Shown here: positions 1 through 5,615 of the stretch, in pieces
Layout: each line of letters starts with the position of its first letter
Numbering within the stretch: position 1 is the stretch's first letter
Assembly: GCA_903908785.1 (NCBI GenBank)
Contig: CAIVTL010000068.1
Span: 1 to 8,099, forward strand
Origin: Caldifarciminota bacterium
GTDB lineage: Bacteria > Hydrothermota > Tepidihabitantia > Tepidihabitantales > Tepidihabitantaceae
Length of the DNA: 8,099 nt
Direction: 5' to 3'
Notes under the pieces: model-generated
Told to the model about the DNA's origin: nothing
Seen by the model: the letters and a program-made list of their open reading frames with translations, nothing else
The model's database searches: none
Program-made: the position numbers and the translations under genes

Positions 1-285
1 GACAATGAGACCCAGGACATCTGCCGCCGGTTCGCGGCAACCGCCTGTCGCCGCGGCATCATCCGGTTTGCGGCCAACGCCAATGCCGAGGCACTACGGG
101 ACTTCAACCTCGCCCTGCAGTACTTCCCAGACTACCCGTCGGCGATCGAAGACAAGGGCATCGTGTTCCTCTACTCGGACCACCCGGACAGCGCCCGGTT
201 CTACCTGAACCGTTTTGTCACACTCGACCCGCAATCCACCGAAATCCCGAAGGTTAGACAGATACTAGCCAAACTCAGAAACTAG
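1..285 (+). CDS. C-terminal end of a TPR-repeat protein (partial, 5' end outside window)
   Basis: Frame 1 is open from the first base to a TAG at 283-285, giving 94 residues with no start codon needed inside the window. The peptide is helical and amphipathic. From about residue 35 (LRDFNLALQYFPDYPSAIED) through KGIVFLYSDHPDSARFYLNRF and TLDPQS it has the spacing of small and aromatic residues and the closing D-P typical of tetratricopeptide repeats, which are protein-protein interaction scaffolds. Codon choice is GC-rich in the third position, like the neighbouring genes. The gene ends 304 bp before the next confident start, so it probably belongs to a transcription unit entering from the left. 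Which TPR protein it is, and whether it carries an enzymatic or membrane domain upstream, cannot be seen here. Confidence 0.78.
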   Translation, partial: DNETQDICRRFAATACRRGIIRFAANANAEALRDFNLALQYFPDYPSAIEDKGIVFLYSDHPDSARFYLNRFVTLDPQSTEIPKVRQILAKLRN

Positions 286-526
286 AACTCGTTCGCTGGT
301 TCCCGGCTGACGGCTGGAGCGTCGCACCTGCACGTGATTGAGCCAAGGCGGGTTACGGCCATCGCGTCGAACCGACCCCACGCGGTCGCAGCGTGACCTT
401 TCGACGACTCCGCGCGTAACCAACTGTGCCGCAATAGCTTGCCTGCGCCGGCCAGTCGCGAGCGACGGGGCACGCGGATTGCACTCCACCATGTGCCAGC
501 TATCCGACAAGGGGAAGGAGTCCGTC
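286..526. other. Intergenic region without a recognisable gene
   Basis: Between the TPR-protein stop and the leader ORF/capD-like gene I see no convincing protein, RNA gene or array. Short open frames cross it on both strands but have no ribosome binding site or family resemblance. Small inverted repeats are present (for example CACGC and GCGTG near 381-400, and GTCGCGAGCGAC near 455-466) but are too short to call. No clear terminator for the TPR gene and no clear -35/-10 pair for the downstream gene were found. Confidence 0.5.
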
Positions 527-592
527 TTGGGGATTATCATACTGTCCGCGGGTTACGTTCTACCAATCGAGCCCCATTGGGGGAAACGATGA
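527..592 (+). CDS. Possible 21-residue leader peptide overlapping the capD-like start codon
   Basis: A Shine-Dalgarno-like AAGGAG at 515-520 lies 6 nt before a TTG at 527. This opens a 21-codon frame (GIIILSAGYVLPIEPHWGKR after the start residue) ending in TGA at 590-592. That stop overlaps the ATG of the capD-like gene at 589-591 as ATGA, the usual geometry for translational coupling. No other good start follows this Shine-Dalgarno sequence. The peptide matches no family I know, and a TTG start on a short frame could occur by chance. It may be a leader controlling translation of the downstream gene, or it may be spurious. Confidence 0.25.
   Translation: MGIIILSAGYVLPIEPHWGKR
572..584 (+). 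promoter_or_regulatory. Shine-Dalgarno of the capD-like gene inside a small hairpin
   Basis: The ribosome binding site GGGGGA (579-584) overlaps the right arm of CCCC-ATT-GGGG (572-582). In mRNA, this four-pair GC stem could mask the site. Ribosomes translating the putative leader ORF would open it. The stem is short, so the masking is only a suggestion; the site's role in fixing the start at 589 is better supported. Confidence 0.4.
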
Positions 593-2589
593 GTGTCAAT
601 CGACCCACCGGCGCAAGCCTGACTGTGCCGGGGCTCGTCCGGCCAAGTCCTTCACTCGAATCCATCCGACAAGCCTTGGCCCGGCTGCAGACCGCCGTCG
701 CCCACACCATGCGCATTCCCGGGGCAAGGCGTGACGCATTCTTTCTCGTCGGCGACGGTGTGGTATCAATCGCGGCCACGACGCTGCTCTTCCTCCTGGT
801 CCAGGGCCGGGCATACTTCATTCTTCCGAACGCGCTCCTCGCCGGCGCGCTGGCCGCGACCTTGGTCGTGACGGCCAACATCGCGTTTCACAACTACCGC
901 CTGGCGTGGGTCACGTTCTCGCTGTCCGACCTCCGCCGGCTGTTTGGCGCAACCGCGCTTGTCGTGATCGCGCTCACATTCGCCTCCGTCCTGCCGCAGT
1001 TCAGCCGCCTCGCGCTGCCCAACCCCGTTCTGTGGGGCATGACGCTGTTTCTATCGCTGGCCACCTTCCGCGGCAGCAAACGACTGCTGGTCGAGCCAGT
1101 CTTTGCCCGGGCCGACGGCAAACGCACGCTCATCGTCATGTCCTCAAAACATGCGTATTTCCTGCCCAACATCCTGAGACGGATGGGCGACTTCGACTAC
1201 TTCATCGCCGGCATCATTGACCCGGACCCGAACCAGGTCGGGAACTATGAACAGGGCATCGAGGTCCTCGGCACGACGGACGACATCGAAGCAATCGTCG
1301 AGAAGTACCGGGCCGAAGTTGTGATGGTCATGCAGGGCCCCGACCCCGGGTTCAGTGTCAGCGACCTCTACGCCCGGCTCCACCGCATCGGCACGGTTGA
1401 AGTCAAGACCATGCCCTCGCTCACCGACATCATCGAAGACCGCTCCGACCTCGGTGCTAGCGAGAAACTCTGCATCCACGAACTCACCGGCCGGCCCCCG
1501 GTCACTATCGACGTCAAGGAAATGCGCCAGGTATTCTCCGGCCGCCGGATACTCGTTACCGGCGCCGGTGGGTCAATCGGTTCCGAACTCTGCCGCCAAC
1601 TGGCGCGGCTCAACCCGGCCGGGCTGGTCCTGTTCGAGCGCGACGACTCCAACCTCTTCAACATCGACCGCGAAATCCGGCAGCTCCACCCCGACCTCGA
1701 TACGACGCCATTCCTCGGCGACATCACCCACACCGCCGACCTTACCCGCGTGTTCTCGACCCGCAAGCCCGAAATCGTGTTCCATGCCGCCGCGTACAAG
1801 CACGTGCCGATACTCGAATTCCATCCCGATGACGCGATTCGGACCAACGTGCTCGGCACGCACCTCCTTGCCCGCGCCGCGGTTCGCTACCACACCGAGT
1901 GCTTCGTCTACATCTCGACCGACAAAGCCGTGAATCCCACCAGCACGATGGGCGCGTCCAAACGCCTCGGTGAGACGCTCGCCGTCTCGATGAACGGCCT
2001 GCGCGACATGCGCGTCATGGCGGTGAGGTTCGGCAACGTGCTCGACTCGCGCGGCAGCGTCTCGACCATCTTCCGCGACGCCATCACCAAACGCCAGCCC
2101 ATCTACATCACCCACGAGGACATGAAGCGCTACTTCATGCTCACGAGCGAAGCGGTCATGCTCGTGCTGCAGGCAGCGGCGCTCGGCAAGGGCGGCGAAG
2201 TGTTCGTGCTCGACATGGGCGAGCCGGTCCGAATCTGGGACCTCGCGCACCGGATGGTCGAACTCGCGAACCTCACGCCCAACGTTGACATCCCGATACT
2301 CACGACCCGGCCGCGGCCGGGCGAGAAGTTGTTCGAAGAACTACTGACCGCCGAAGAAGGTACGTCCGCGACTACCAACAACCGCATCTACCGCGCCCGC
2401 ATCTCCGGCAACACCTGCTACCCCGACCTGACGGCCGAGCTTCAGAAGTTGGAGGAAGCACTAGATAAGGCCGACCCCCTCACCGTCAAGAAACACCTCT
2501 CGCGCCTTGTCGCTAACTACCAGCCCGACCCCTGCTCCGGACTCACCCCCTCCTGCCACCTCAGCGTCACACAGCCCCTGGCGGCGTAA
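589..2589 (+). CDS. Membrane-anchored CapD/WbpM-type nucleotide-sugar 4,6-dehydratase/epimerase
   Basis: 666 residues. The family converts UDP-HexNAc to a 4-keto-6-deoxy sugar for capsule, O-antigen or glycan synthesis, working at the inner face of the cytoplasmic membrane. Four hydrophobic segments are visible at about residues 51-71, 77-100, 118-135 and 146-160. A linker domain of the CoA-binding-like type follows (about 170-300), then the extended SDR domain. The dinucleotide-binding motif GAGGSIGSE begins at residue 325, HAAAYKHVP is at 399-407, and STDKAVNPTSTMGASK ends at K458. M454 and K458 match the Met-xxx-Lys active site of the WbpM/FlaA1 branch, in place of the usual Tyr-xxx-Lys. 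I chose ATG 589 because GGGGGA at 579-584 precedes it by 4 nt and the family sequence begins shortly after. An in-frame ATG at 439 would add 50 unrelated residues. Length is that of full-size WbpM-like proteins. The exact sugar product cannot be told. Confidence 0.94.
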   Translation: MSVNRPTGASLTVPGLVRPSPSLESIRQALARLQTAVAHTMRIPGARRDAFFLVGDGVVSIAATTLLFLLVQGRAYFILPNALLAGALAATLVVTANIAFHNYRLAWVTFSLSDLRRLFGATALVVIALTFASVLPQFSRLALPNPVLWGMTLFLSLATFRGSKRLLVEPVFARADGKRTLIVMSSKHAYFLPNILRRMGDFDYFIAGIIDPDPNQVGNYEQGIEVLGTTDDIEAIVEKYRAEVVMVMQGPDPGFSVSDLYARLHRIGTVEVKTMPSLTDIIEDRSDLGASEKLCIHELTGRPPVTIDVKEMRQVFSGRRILVTGAGGSIGSELCRQLARLNPAGLVLFERDDSNLFNIDREIRQLHPDLDTTPFLGDITHTADLTRVFSTRKPEIVFHAAAYKHVPILEFHPDDAIRTNVLGTHLLARAAVRYHTECFVYISTDKAVNPTSTMGASKRLGETLAVSMNGLRDMRVMAVRFGNVLDSRGSVSTIFRDAITKRQPIYITHEDMKRYFMLTSEAVMLVLQAAALGKGGEVFVLDMGEPVRIWDLAHRMVELANLTPNVDIPILTTRPRPGEKLFEELLTAEEGTSATTNNRIYRARISGNTCYPDLTAELQKLEEALDKADPLTVKKHLSRLVANYQPDPCSGLTPSCHLSVTQPLAA

Positions 2590-2611
2590 CCAAGACAACC
2601 TTCTGCGGACT

Positions 2612-2637
2612 GCGGCGCAGGCTTCGGCCTGCGCCGC
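2612..2637. terminator. Perfect 11-bp hairpin with TTCG loop after the capD-like gene
   Basis: GCGGCGCAGGC (2612-2622), TTCG, then the exact reverse complement GCCTGCGCCGC (2627-2637). It starts 23 nt after the TAA of the capD-like gene. The C(UUCG)G loop is a known extra-stable tetraloop, so the RNA hairpin would be very strong. There is no T-tract after it, so it is not a canonical intrinsic terminator. It could act as a weaker terminator, protect the 3' end of the mRNA, or be a dispersed palindromic element. Confidence 0.6.
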
Positions 2638-2666
2638 CGGTTCCGGCAGCACGGGTCGCGCACGGC

Positions 2667-2695
2667 TTGACCGCGCGGCCTCGTCCGGCTACATT
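2667..2695 (+). promoter_or_regulatory. Sigma70-like promoter for the dedA gene
   Basis: TTGACC at 2667-2672 (5 of 6 to consensus), a 17-bp spacer, and TACATT at 2690-2695 (4 of 6). The ATG of the DedA gene at 2704 follows after only 8 nt, so transcription would begin at or one or two bases before the start codon. This implies a leaderless mRNA and agrees with the lack of a Shine-Dalgarno sequence there. The promoter lies after the hairpin that separates the capD-like gene, which supports independent transcription. Confidence 0.5.
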
Positions 2696-2703
2696 CACAC
2701 GCG

Positions 2704-3357
2704 ATGATACATACAATTCTCGAGGCGGTCGGCGCATGGGTCATGCACCAGATATCCAACTTCGGCTACGTCGGCGTAGTCTTCCTGATGGCCATCGAGT
2801 CCGCGTGCATTCCCCTGCCCAGCGAGATTATCATGCCGTTTGCCGGCAGTCTGACCACAGTGCTCGTTATCCAGGGCGTCACGCAGGCGGCGAGGTTCAA
2901 TCTCGTGCTGGTCGGCCTGGCCGGCGCGCTCGGGTGCCTCATCGGCTCAATCGTTGCCTATTGGGTGGGAGTGCTGGGTGGCCGACCGTTCGTCGAGCGC
3001 TACGGCAAGTATGTCCTGGTTTCCCACCACGACCTCGACGTGGCCGACCGGTTCTTCAAGAAGTACGGGCAGGCCGCCATCTTCATCAGCCGCCTGCTGC
3101 CCGTGGTGCGGACATTCATCTCGCTGCCGGCCGGCATCAGCCGGATGAACTTCGCCCGTTTCTGCCTCTACTCCTTCCTCGGGTCGGTGCCCTGGTGCCT
3201 GGCCCTCGCCTGGGTCGGCCGGGTCATGGGACAGAACTGGAAGGCGATTGAAGTCTACTTCCACAAAGGGGACATCGTCATCGGCGTCCTGATACTTGCG
3301 GGAATCGGGCTGTTCCTCTACCGCCACCTCCGCCGGCAGCAACCTCGCGTCAAGTAG
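2704..3357 (+). CDS. DedA-family (VTT/SNARE-associated domain) integral membrane protein
   Basis: 217 residues, the usual length for DedA proteins, which sit in the cytoplasmic membrane. Members have been implicated in moving or recycling lipid carriers such as undecaprenyl phosphate or phospholipids across the membrane. The amino-terminal motif ESACIPLPSEIIMPFAG (from E32) has the conserved acidic residues E32 and E41 in a re-entrant hydrophobic loop. The second half motif FISRLLPVVRTFISLPAG carries the conserved arginines R130 and R136. Hydrophobic segments lie at about 20-50, 67-92, 126-145, 157-175 and 189-207, followed by a basic tail (RHLRRQQPRVK). ATG 2704 lacks a Shine-Dalgarno but has a promoter ideally placed for leaderless translation. 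The next ATG (codon 14) would cut into the conserved amino-terminal region. The gene converges with the vWA gene. The transported substrate cannot be told from sequence. Confidence 0.94.
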   Translation: MIHTILEAVGAWVMHQISNFGYVGVVFLMAIESACIPLPSEIIMPFAGSLTTVLVIQGVTQAARFNLVLVGLAGALGCLIGSIVAYWVGVLGGRPFVERYGKYVLVSHHDLDVADRFFKKYGQAAIFISRLLPVVRTFISLPAGISRMNFARFCLYSFLGSVPWCLALAWVGRVMGQNWKAIEVYFHKGDIVIGVLILAGIGLFLYRHLRRQQPRVK

Positions 3358-3371
3358 CCTGGACTACGGTC

Positions 3372-3406
3372 CGTAACTCGTAACGCGCAACCCGCAACCT
3401 GTAACT
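3372..3406. repeat. Heptamer array, CGTAACC family, between convergent genes
   Basis: Five consecutive 7-bp units: CGTAACT, CGTAACG, CGCAACC, CGCAACC, TGTAACT. It fills most of the 47-bp gap between the DedA stop and the vWA stop, and its last unit overlaps the vWA TAG stop (3405-3407). Read on the plus strand the unit contains TAA. On the minus strand it has no stop. Confidence 0.85.
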
Positions 3407-5615
3407 ACAGAAGCCCTTTCCTTCGCCTGATGAACCACTCCGCGCCCGCCAGCAATGCTATAAGGACGTAGGCCCACACGGCACGCCTCGGGTCAAACAC
3501 GAACCGGCGCTGGTACGTGCCGAGTACGATGGGGCTGTCCCCGACCCCTGACCCCTGCCCCCCGACCCCCGCCCTCTGTCCCCCGTCCCCCGTCCCCAAA
3601 AACCTCCCGCCGCCGGCCTCGGAAATCGCTTTCAGCAGACCTTCATTCATTCCCGTGTTGGCCAGCTCAAGCGCCTGTTCGGCAACCACGAACTCGGTCG
3701 CTGTCCTGCCCAGCGCCGTATCGGTAAGGCTGACCGTCGCGACCGCACGATACCGGCCCGGGCCCAGCGCCTCCAAAGTCGCTTCATACACGCCCTCGCC
3801 GGTCTCGGTCATCGGAGTAACGAGCGGCGAGTTGTGATTTCCGAATCCGGGGTTCGGGATTTCGGATTTGGAGCTTTCGTCCTCGGCGACACTGAGCATT
3901 ACGCTCAGCCGGGTCCACGGCCTTCCGTCCGGCGCTACTGCCCGCATCACCAACCGCACCGGCTGGCCCTGGTACAATTCCGGCTTCTCAACCTGGAGCC
4001 AGAACGGACTGGTGTCGCGCTCGGCCAGGTAGCGTACGACTCCAGTGACAAGACCCGAGAGCGCAGTGCCCTGCTCCGGCTTCTCCTCCGGCCCGAATCC
4101 CCAGCGCCACAACGGGTATCCGGCGGCGTAGACGACCTTGCCCTTGCCAAACTTCGCCGCGACCAGTAGCGGCACCTTGTTCTCCTGCGCCACGAGCCAA
4201 GTAACGGAAGAAGGGGTCCTGGGGTTCAGGGGTTCTGGGGTTCGGGCGAACGGGCGCACGCCCGTGAACGGCGGCACGCTGCTGAGGTCAATCACCCCGG
4301 TGCCAAACCAGGGCAGGAGCCTGCCCTCGGCGGTCAACTCAGGCGTGAACGTCCCCTTCCTATCTCCCCCGACCCCCGCCCCCCGACCCCCGCCCCCATC
4401 CAGGACCTTGCCGATACTCGGCCCCGGCGAGAAATCCGGGCCGGCCAGAATCAGAACCCCCGCCCCCGCCTGCACTCGTTCAGCGATAGACTGCCACAGC
4501 GCCGGGCTGCCCGACTCTACCACGTTGTCGAGGATGAATACATCCACTTGCTCCGCACTCAGCATTCCGCGCTCATCGCTCATCGCTCCGCTGACCGCCA
4601 CGACCGGCACGACCTCAATCCGCTCATCGCTTGCCAGCGCCCTGGACATCATCCGCGCATCCGGCCCGGGCCGGTTCGTCACGTACGCGACCCGCACCCG
4701 TCCCGGCCGGACGTCAGCCACGACACTGCGCACGTTGTCGGCATAGTTGCTCTCTCCCATCATGCTGTCGGCCCGTGCCTCGATGACCTGCCTGCCCGGC
4801 TTGTCGAACACCACCCGGAACGGCACGTCCTGCTCGGCCATCGACTGCCCGAGCACGATTTCCTTAGCGTCTCCGCGCAGCCTCACCCGCGTCTTCTCGT
4901 CCGCGAACCCGGCCGCCGCCACGCGCACCTGCACCTCAACGGTCTCACCCGAATACACAACCGCGGGCAACATCACTCGCTCCACGCCCAGGTTGCGCTT
5001 CGCCAGCCCGCCGAATCCGACCGTGTACACCGGCACGCCAATCGCGCGCGCTGCCGCGACCGCGTCGGCCTCGCCATTATCCTGCCCGTCGCTGAGCAGC
5101 ACCACCGCCCCCGGCCGCGTCTTCCCCACCGTCTTCAACGCCGCCGCAATCCGCGTCCTCTCGGCGATTTTGGGTTTTGGGTTTTGGATTTTGGATTCTG
5201 GATTTGGGATTTGGGATTTGTTTGGGATTTGGGATTTGGGATTTGACGCTTGAGCCCTTAATGCTGTGTCTCCGAATATCCACTCCTCGCGCTTCGTCCC
5301 TGCCGGCAACGTGAACCCCTGCCCGACTGCCGCTGCCGCGCTCTCGGCTCCGACCGCGCTCATGCTCTCGGACACGTCCAGTAGGATGGCGACGCGCTTC
5401 GGCCTTACGGTCCAGACCCTGCTCAGCACCGCGCCGATGAATATGGACGCGAACAGCAGCAGCACGACAACGCGCAGAACTAGCAGACAAGGGGACTGTC
5501 CCCGACCCCCGACCCCTGACCCCCGACCCCCTTTCGCGGCTGGTCGCCAGCGCAGTTCGCGCCGGTACGCCAGTACGCCGAGGACCAGCAGTATCGCGCT
5601 AACGGCGATAAGCAT
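3405..5615 (-). CDS. Large membrane-bound vWA-domain protein with seven repeat-encoded insertions
   Basis: 736 residues. Hydrophobic segments lie at about 2-16 and 45-65, and a carboxy-terminal one at about 712-729 is followed by RRRKGLL. The vWA domain begins around residue 73, with MIDAS residues DVSES (D80, S82, S84), T154 and D176 (LLSDG), so it probably binds a divalent metal and a protein partner. Beta-rich segments follow, then a region with LLVAAKFGKGKVVYAAGYPL and WRWGF, resembling the glutamine-amidotransferase-like part of large BatA-type vWA proteins of envelope operons. Repeat arrays encode about residues 29-42, 124-150, 342-354, 407-418, 458-468, 582-594 and 673-692, all in frame. 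The start ATG 5615-5613 overlaps the lipoprotein gene's end by 17 nt, with only a weak AGG upstream, so translation is probably coupled. Partner and role are unknown. Confidence 0.92.
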   Translation of the reverse strand: MLIAVSAILLVLGVLAYRRELRWRPAAKGGRGSGVGGRGQSPCLLVLRVVVLLLFASIFIGAVLSRVWTVRPKRVAILLDVSESMSAVGAESAAAAVGQGFTLPAGTKREEWIFGDTALRAQASNPKSQIPNKSQIPNPESKIQNPKPKIAERTRIAAALKTVGKTRPGAVVLLSDGQDNGEADAVAAARAIGVPVYTVGFGGLAKRNLGVERVMLPAVVYSGETVEVQVRVAAAGFADEKTRVRLRGDAKEIVLGQSMAEQDVPFRVVFDKPGRQVIEARADSMMGESNYADNVRSVVADVRPGRVRVAYVTNRPGPDARMMSRALASDERIEVVPVVAVSGAMSDERGMLSAEQVDVFILDNVVESGSPALWQSIAERVQAGAGVLILAGPDFSPGPSIGKVLDGGGGRGAGVGGDRKGTFTPELTAEGRLLPWFGTGVIDLSSVPPFTGVRPFARTPEPLNPRTPSSVTWLVAQENKVPLLVAAKFGKGKVVYAAGYPLWRWGFGPEEKPEQGTALSGLVTGVVRYLAERDTSPFWLQVEKPELYQGQPVRLVMRAVAPDGRPWTRLSVMLSVAEDESSKSEIPNPGFGNHNSPLVTPMTETGEGVYEATLEALGPGRYRAVATVSLTDTALGRTATEFVVAEQALELANTGMNEGLLKAISEAGGGRFLGTGDGGQRAGVGGQGSGVGDSPIVLGTYQRRFVFDPRRAVWAYVLIALLAGAEWFIRRRKGLL
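3531..3542. repeat. Palindrome GGGGCTGTCCCC, 12-bp variant, next to a heptamer array
   Basis: It matches the 13-bp palindrome at 5491-5503 and 7625-7637 except for one missing A. As at 5491, its CCCC end runs straight into CGACCCC heptamers, so the two sites look like copies of one composite element in the same orientation. It is coding, within the vWA gene. Confidence 0.6.
3542..3597. repeat. Heptamer array, CGNCCCC family, in the 3' part of the vWA gene
   Basis: Eight 7-bp units: CGACCCC, TGACCCC, TGCCCCC, CGACCCC, CGCCCTC, TGTCCCC, CGTCCCC, CGTCCCC. On the coding (minus) strand it is a run of G4-5 tracts encoding a glycine-rich stretch at about residues 673-692, just before the last membrane segment. 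The minus strand fits a G-quadruplex pattern. Confidence 0.9.
3835..3870. repeat. Degenerate heptamer array, GGGATTT family, in the vWA gene
   Basis: About five 7-bp units: TGATTTC, CGAATCC, GGGGTTC, GGGATTT, CGGATTT. The last two match the large array at 5166-5246. It encodes about residues 582-594 (SKSEIPNPGFGN), whose SxSEIPNP resembles the KSQIPNP peptide of the other array. Confidence 0.7.
4213..4244. repeat. Octamer array, GGGGTTCN, in the vWA gene
   Basis: Four 8-bp units: GGGGTCCT, GGGGTTCA, GGGGTTCT, GGGGTTCG. It encodes a proline-rich insert (RTPEPLNPRTP, about residues 458-468) in the middle of the vWA protein. The plus strand, antisense to the gene, has four G4 tracts with 4-nt loops, a textbook G-quadruplex pattern. 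Confidence 0.82.
4363..4397. repeat. Heptamer array, CGNCCCC family, central vWA gene
   Basis: Five units: TCTCCCC, CGACCCC, CGCCCCC, CGACCCC, CGCCCCC. It encodes a glycine-rich stretch (GGGGRGAGVGGD, about residues 407-418). It is the same family as the arrays at 3542 and 5503 but has no flanking GGGGACTGTCCCC palindrome. Confidence 0.87.
4556..4590. repeat. Degenerate heptamer array, CGCTCAT family, in the vWA gene
   Basis: Five units: CACTCAG, CATTCCG, CGCTCAT, CGCTCAT, CGCTCCG. Two are identical and the rest diverged. The encoded peptide is SGAMSDERGMLSAE (about 342-354). The minus-strand unit ATGAGCG contains TGA, but the frame read avoids it. This is the least certain of the arrays. 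Confidence 0.55.
5166..5246. repeat. Large heptamer array, GGGATTT family, inside the vWA domain
   Basis: 81 bp, exactly 27 codons. There are eight 7-bp units from GATTTTG (5166) to GATTTGT (ending 5221), a 4-nt phase slip, then three GGGATTT units (5224-5244). It encodes a run rich in N-P-K-S-Q-I at residues 124-150, between the DVSES motif and T154 of the metal site. Five GGG tracts on the plus strand from 5206 resemble a telomere-like G-rich repeat. The left half is more diverged (GGTTTTG, GATTCTG) than the right, as if growth or homogenisation were more recent on the right. Confidence 0.95.
5491..5503. repeat. 13-bp palindrome GGGGACTGTCCCC (copy 1)
   Basis: Perfect 6-1-6 palindrome (GGGGAC, T, GTCCCC) in the 5' part of the vWA gene. 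Its last C is the first base of the adjacent CGACCCC array. An identical 13-mer occurs at 7625-7637. Two exact copies of a GC-only palindrome in about 2 kb, both next to repeats, argue against chance. Confidence 0.75.
5503..5530. repeat. Heptamer array, CGACCCC, 5' part of the vWA gene
   Basis: Four units: CGACCCC, CGACCCC, TGACCCC, CGACCCC. With the palindrome it encodes residues 29-42 (GGRGSGVGGRGQSP), a glycine-rich linker between the first two membrane segments. The coding strand is a strong G-quadruplex pattern close to the start of the mRNA for this gene. Confidence 0.9.

Noticed and set aside
527..543. TATCAT at 535-540 as a -10 box for the capD-like gene
   Set aside because: No acceptable -35 box lies 16-18 bp upstream; that position is the purine-rich GGGGAAGGAG.
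439..588. Upstream extension of the capD-like gene to ATG 439 (50 extra residues)
   Set aside because: No Shine-Dalgarno at 439, the added residues resemble nothing in the family, and ATG 589 has GGGGGA in place.
1144..2250. Long minus-strand and off-frame plus-strand open frames across the capD-like gene
   Set aside because: They are shadows of the GC-rich codon pattern, without ribosome binding sites or recognisable domains.
4548..5246. A 232-codon plus-strand open frame antisense to the vWA gene
   Set aside because: Its histidine/arginine-rich composition and lack of domains mark it as antisense shadow. Its length is helped by the arrays being free of stops on both strands.
5161..5250. 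The GGGATTT array as a CRISPR or telomere sequence
   Set aside because: It has no spacers or 20-40 bp repeats, and it lies in the middle of a coding sequence on a chromosome segment. It is a short tandem array.
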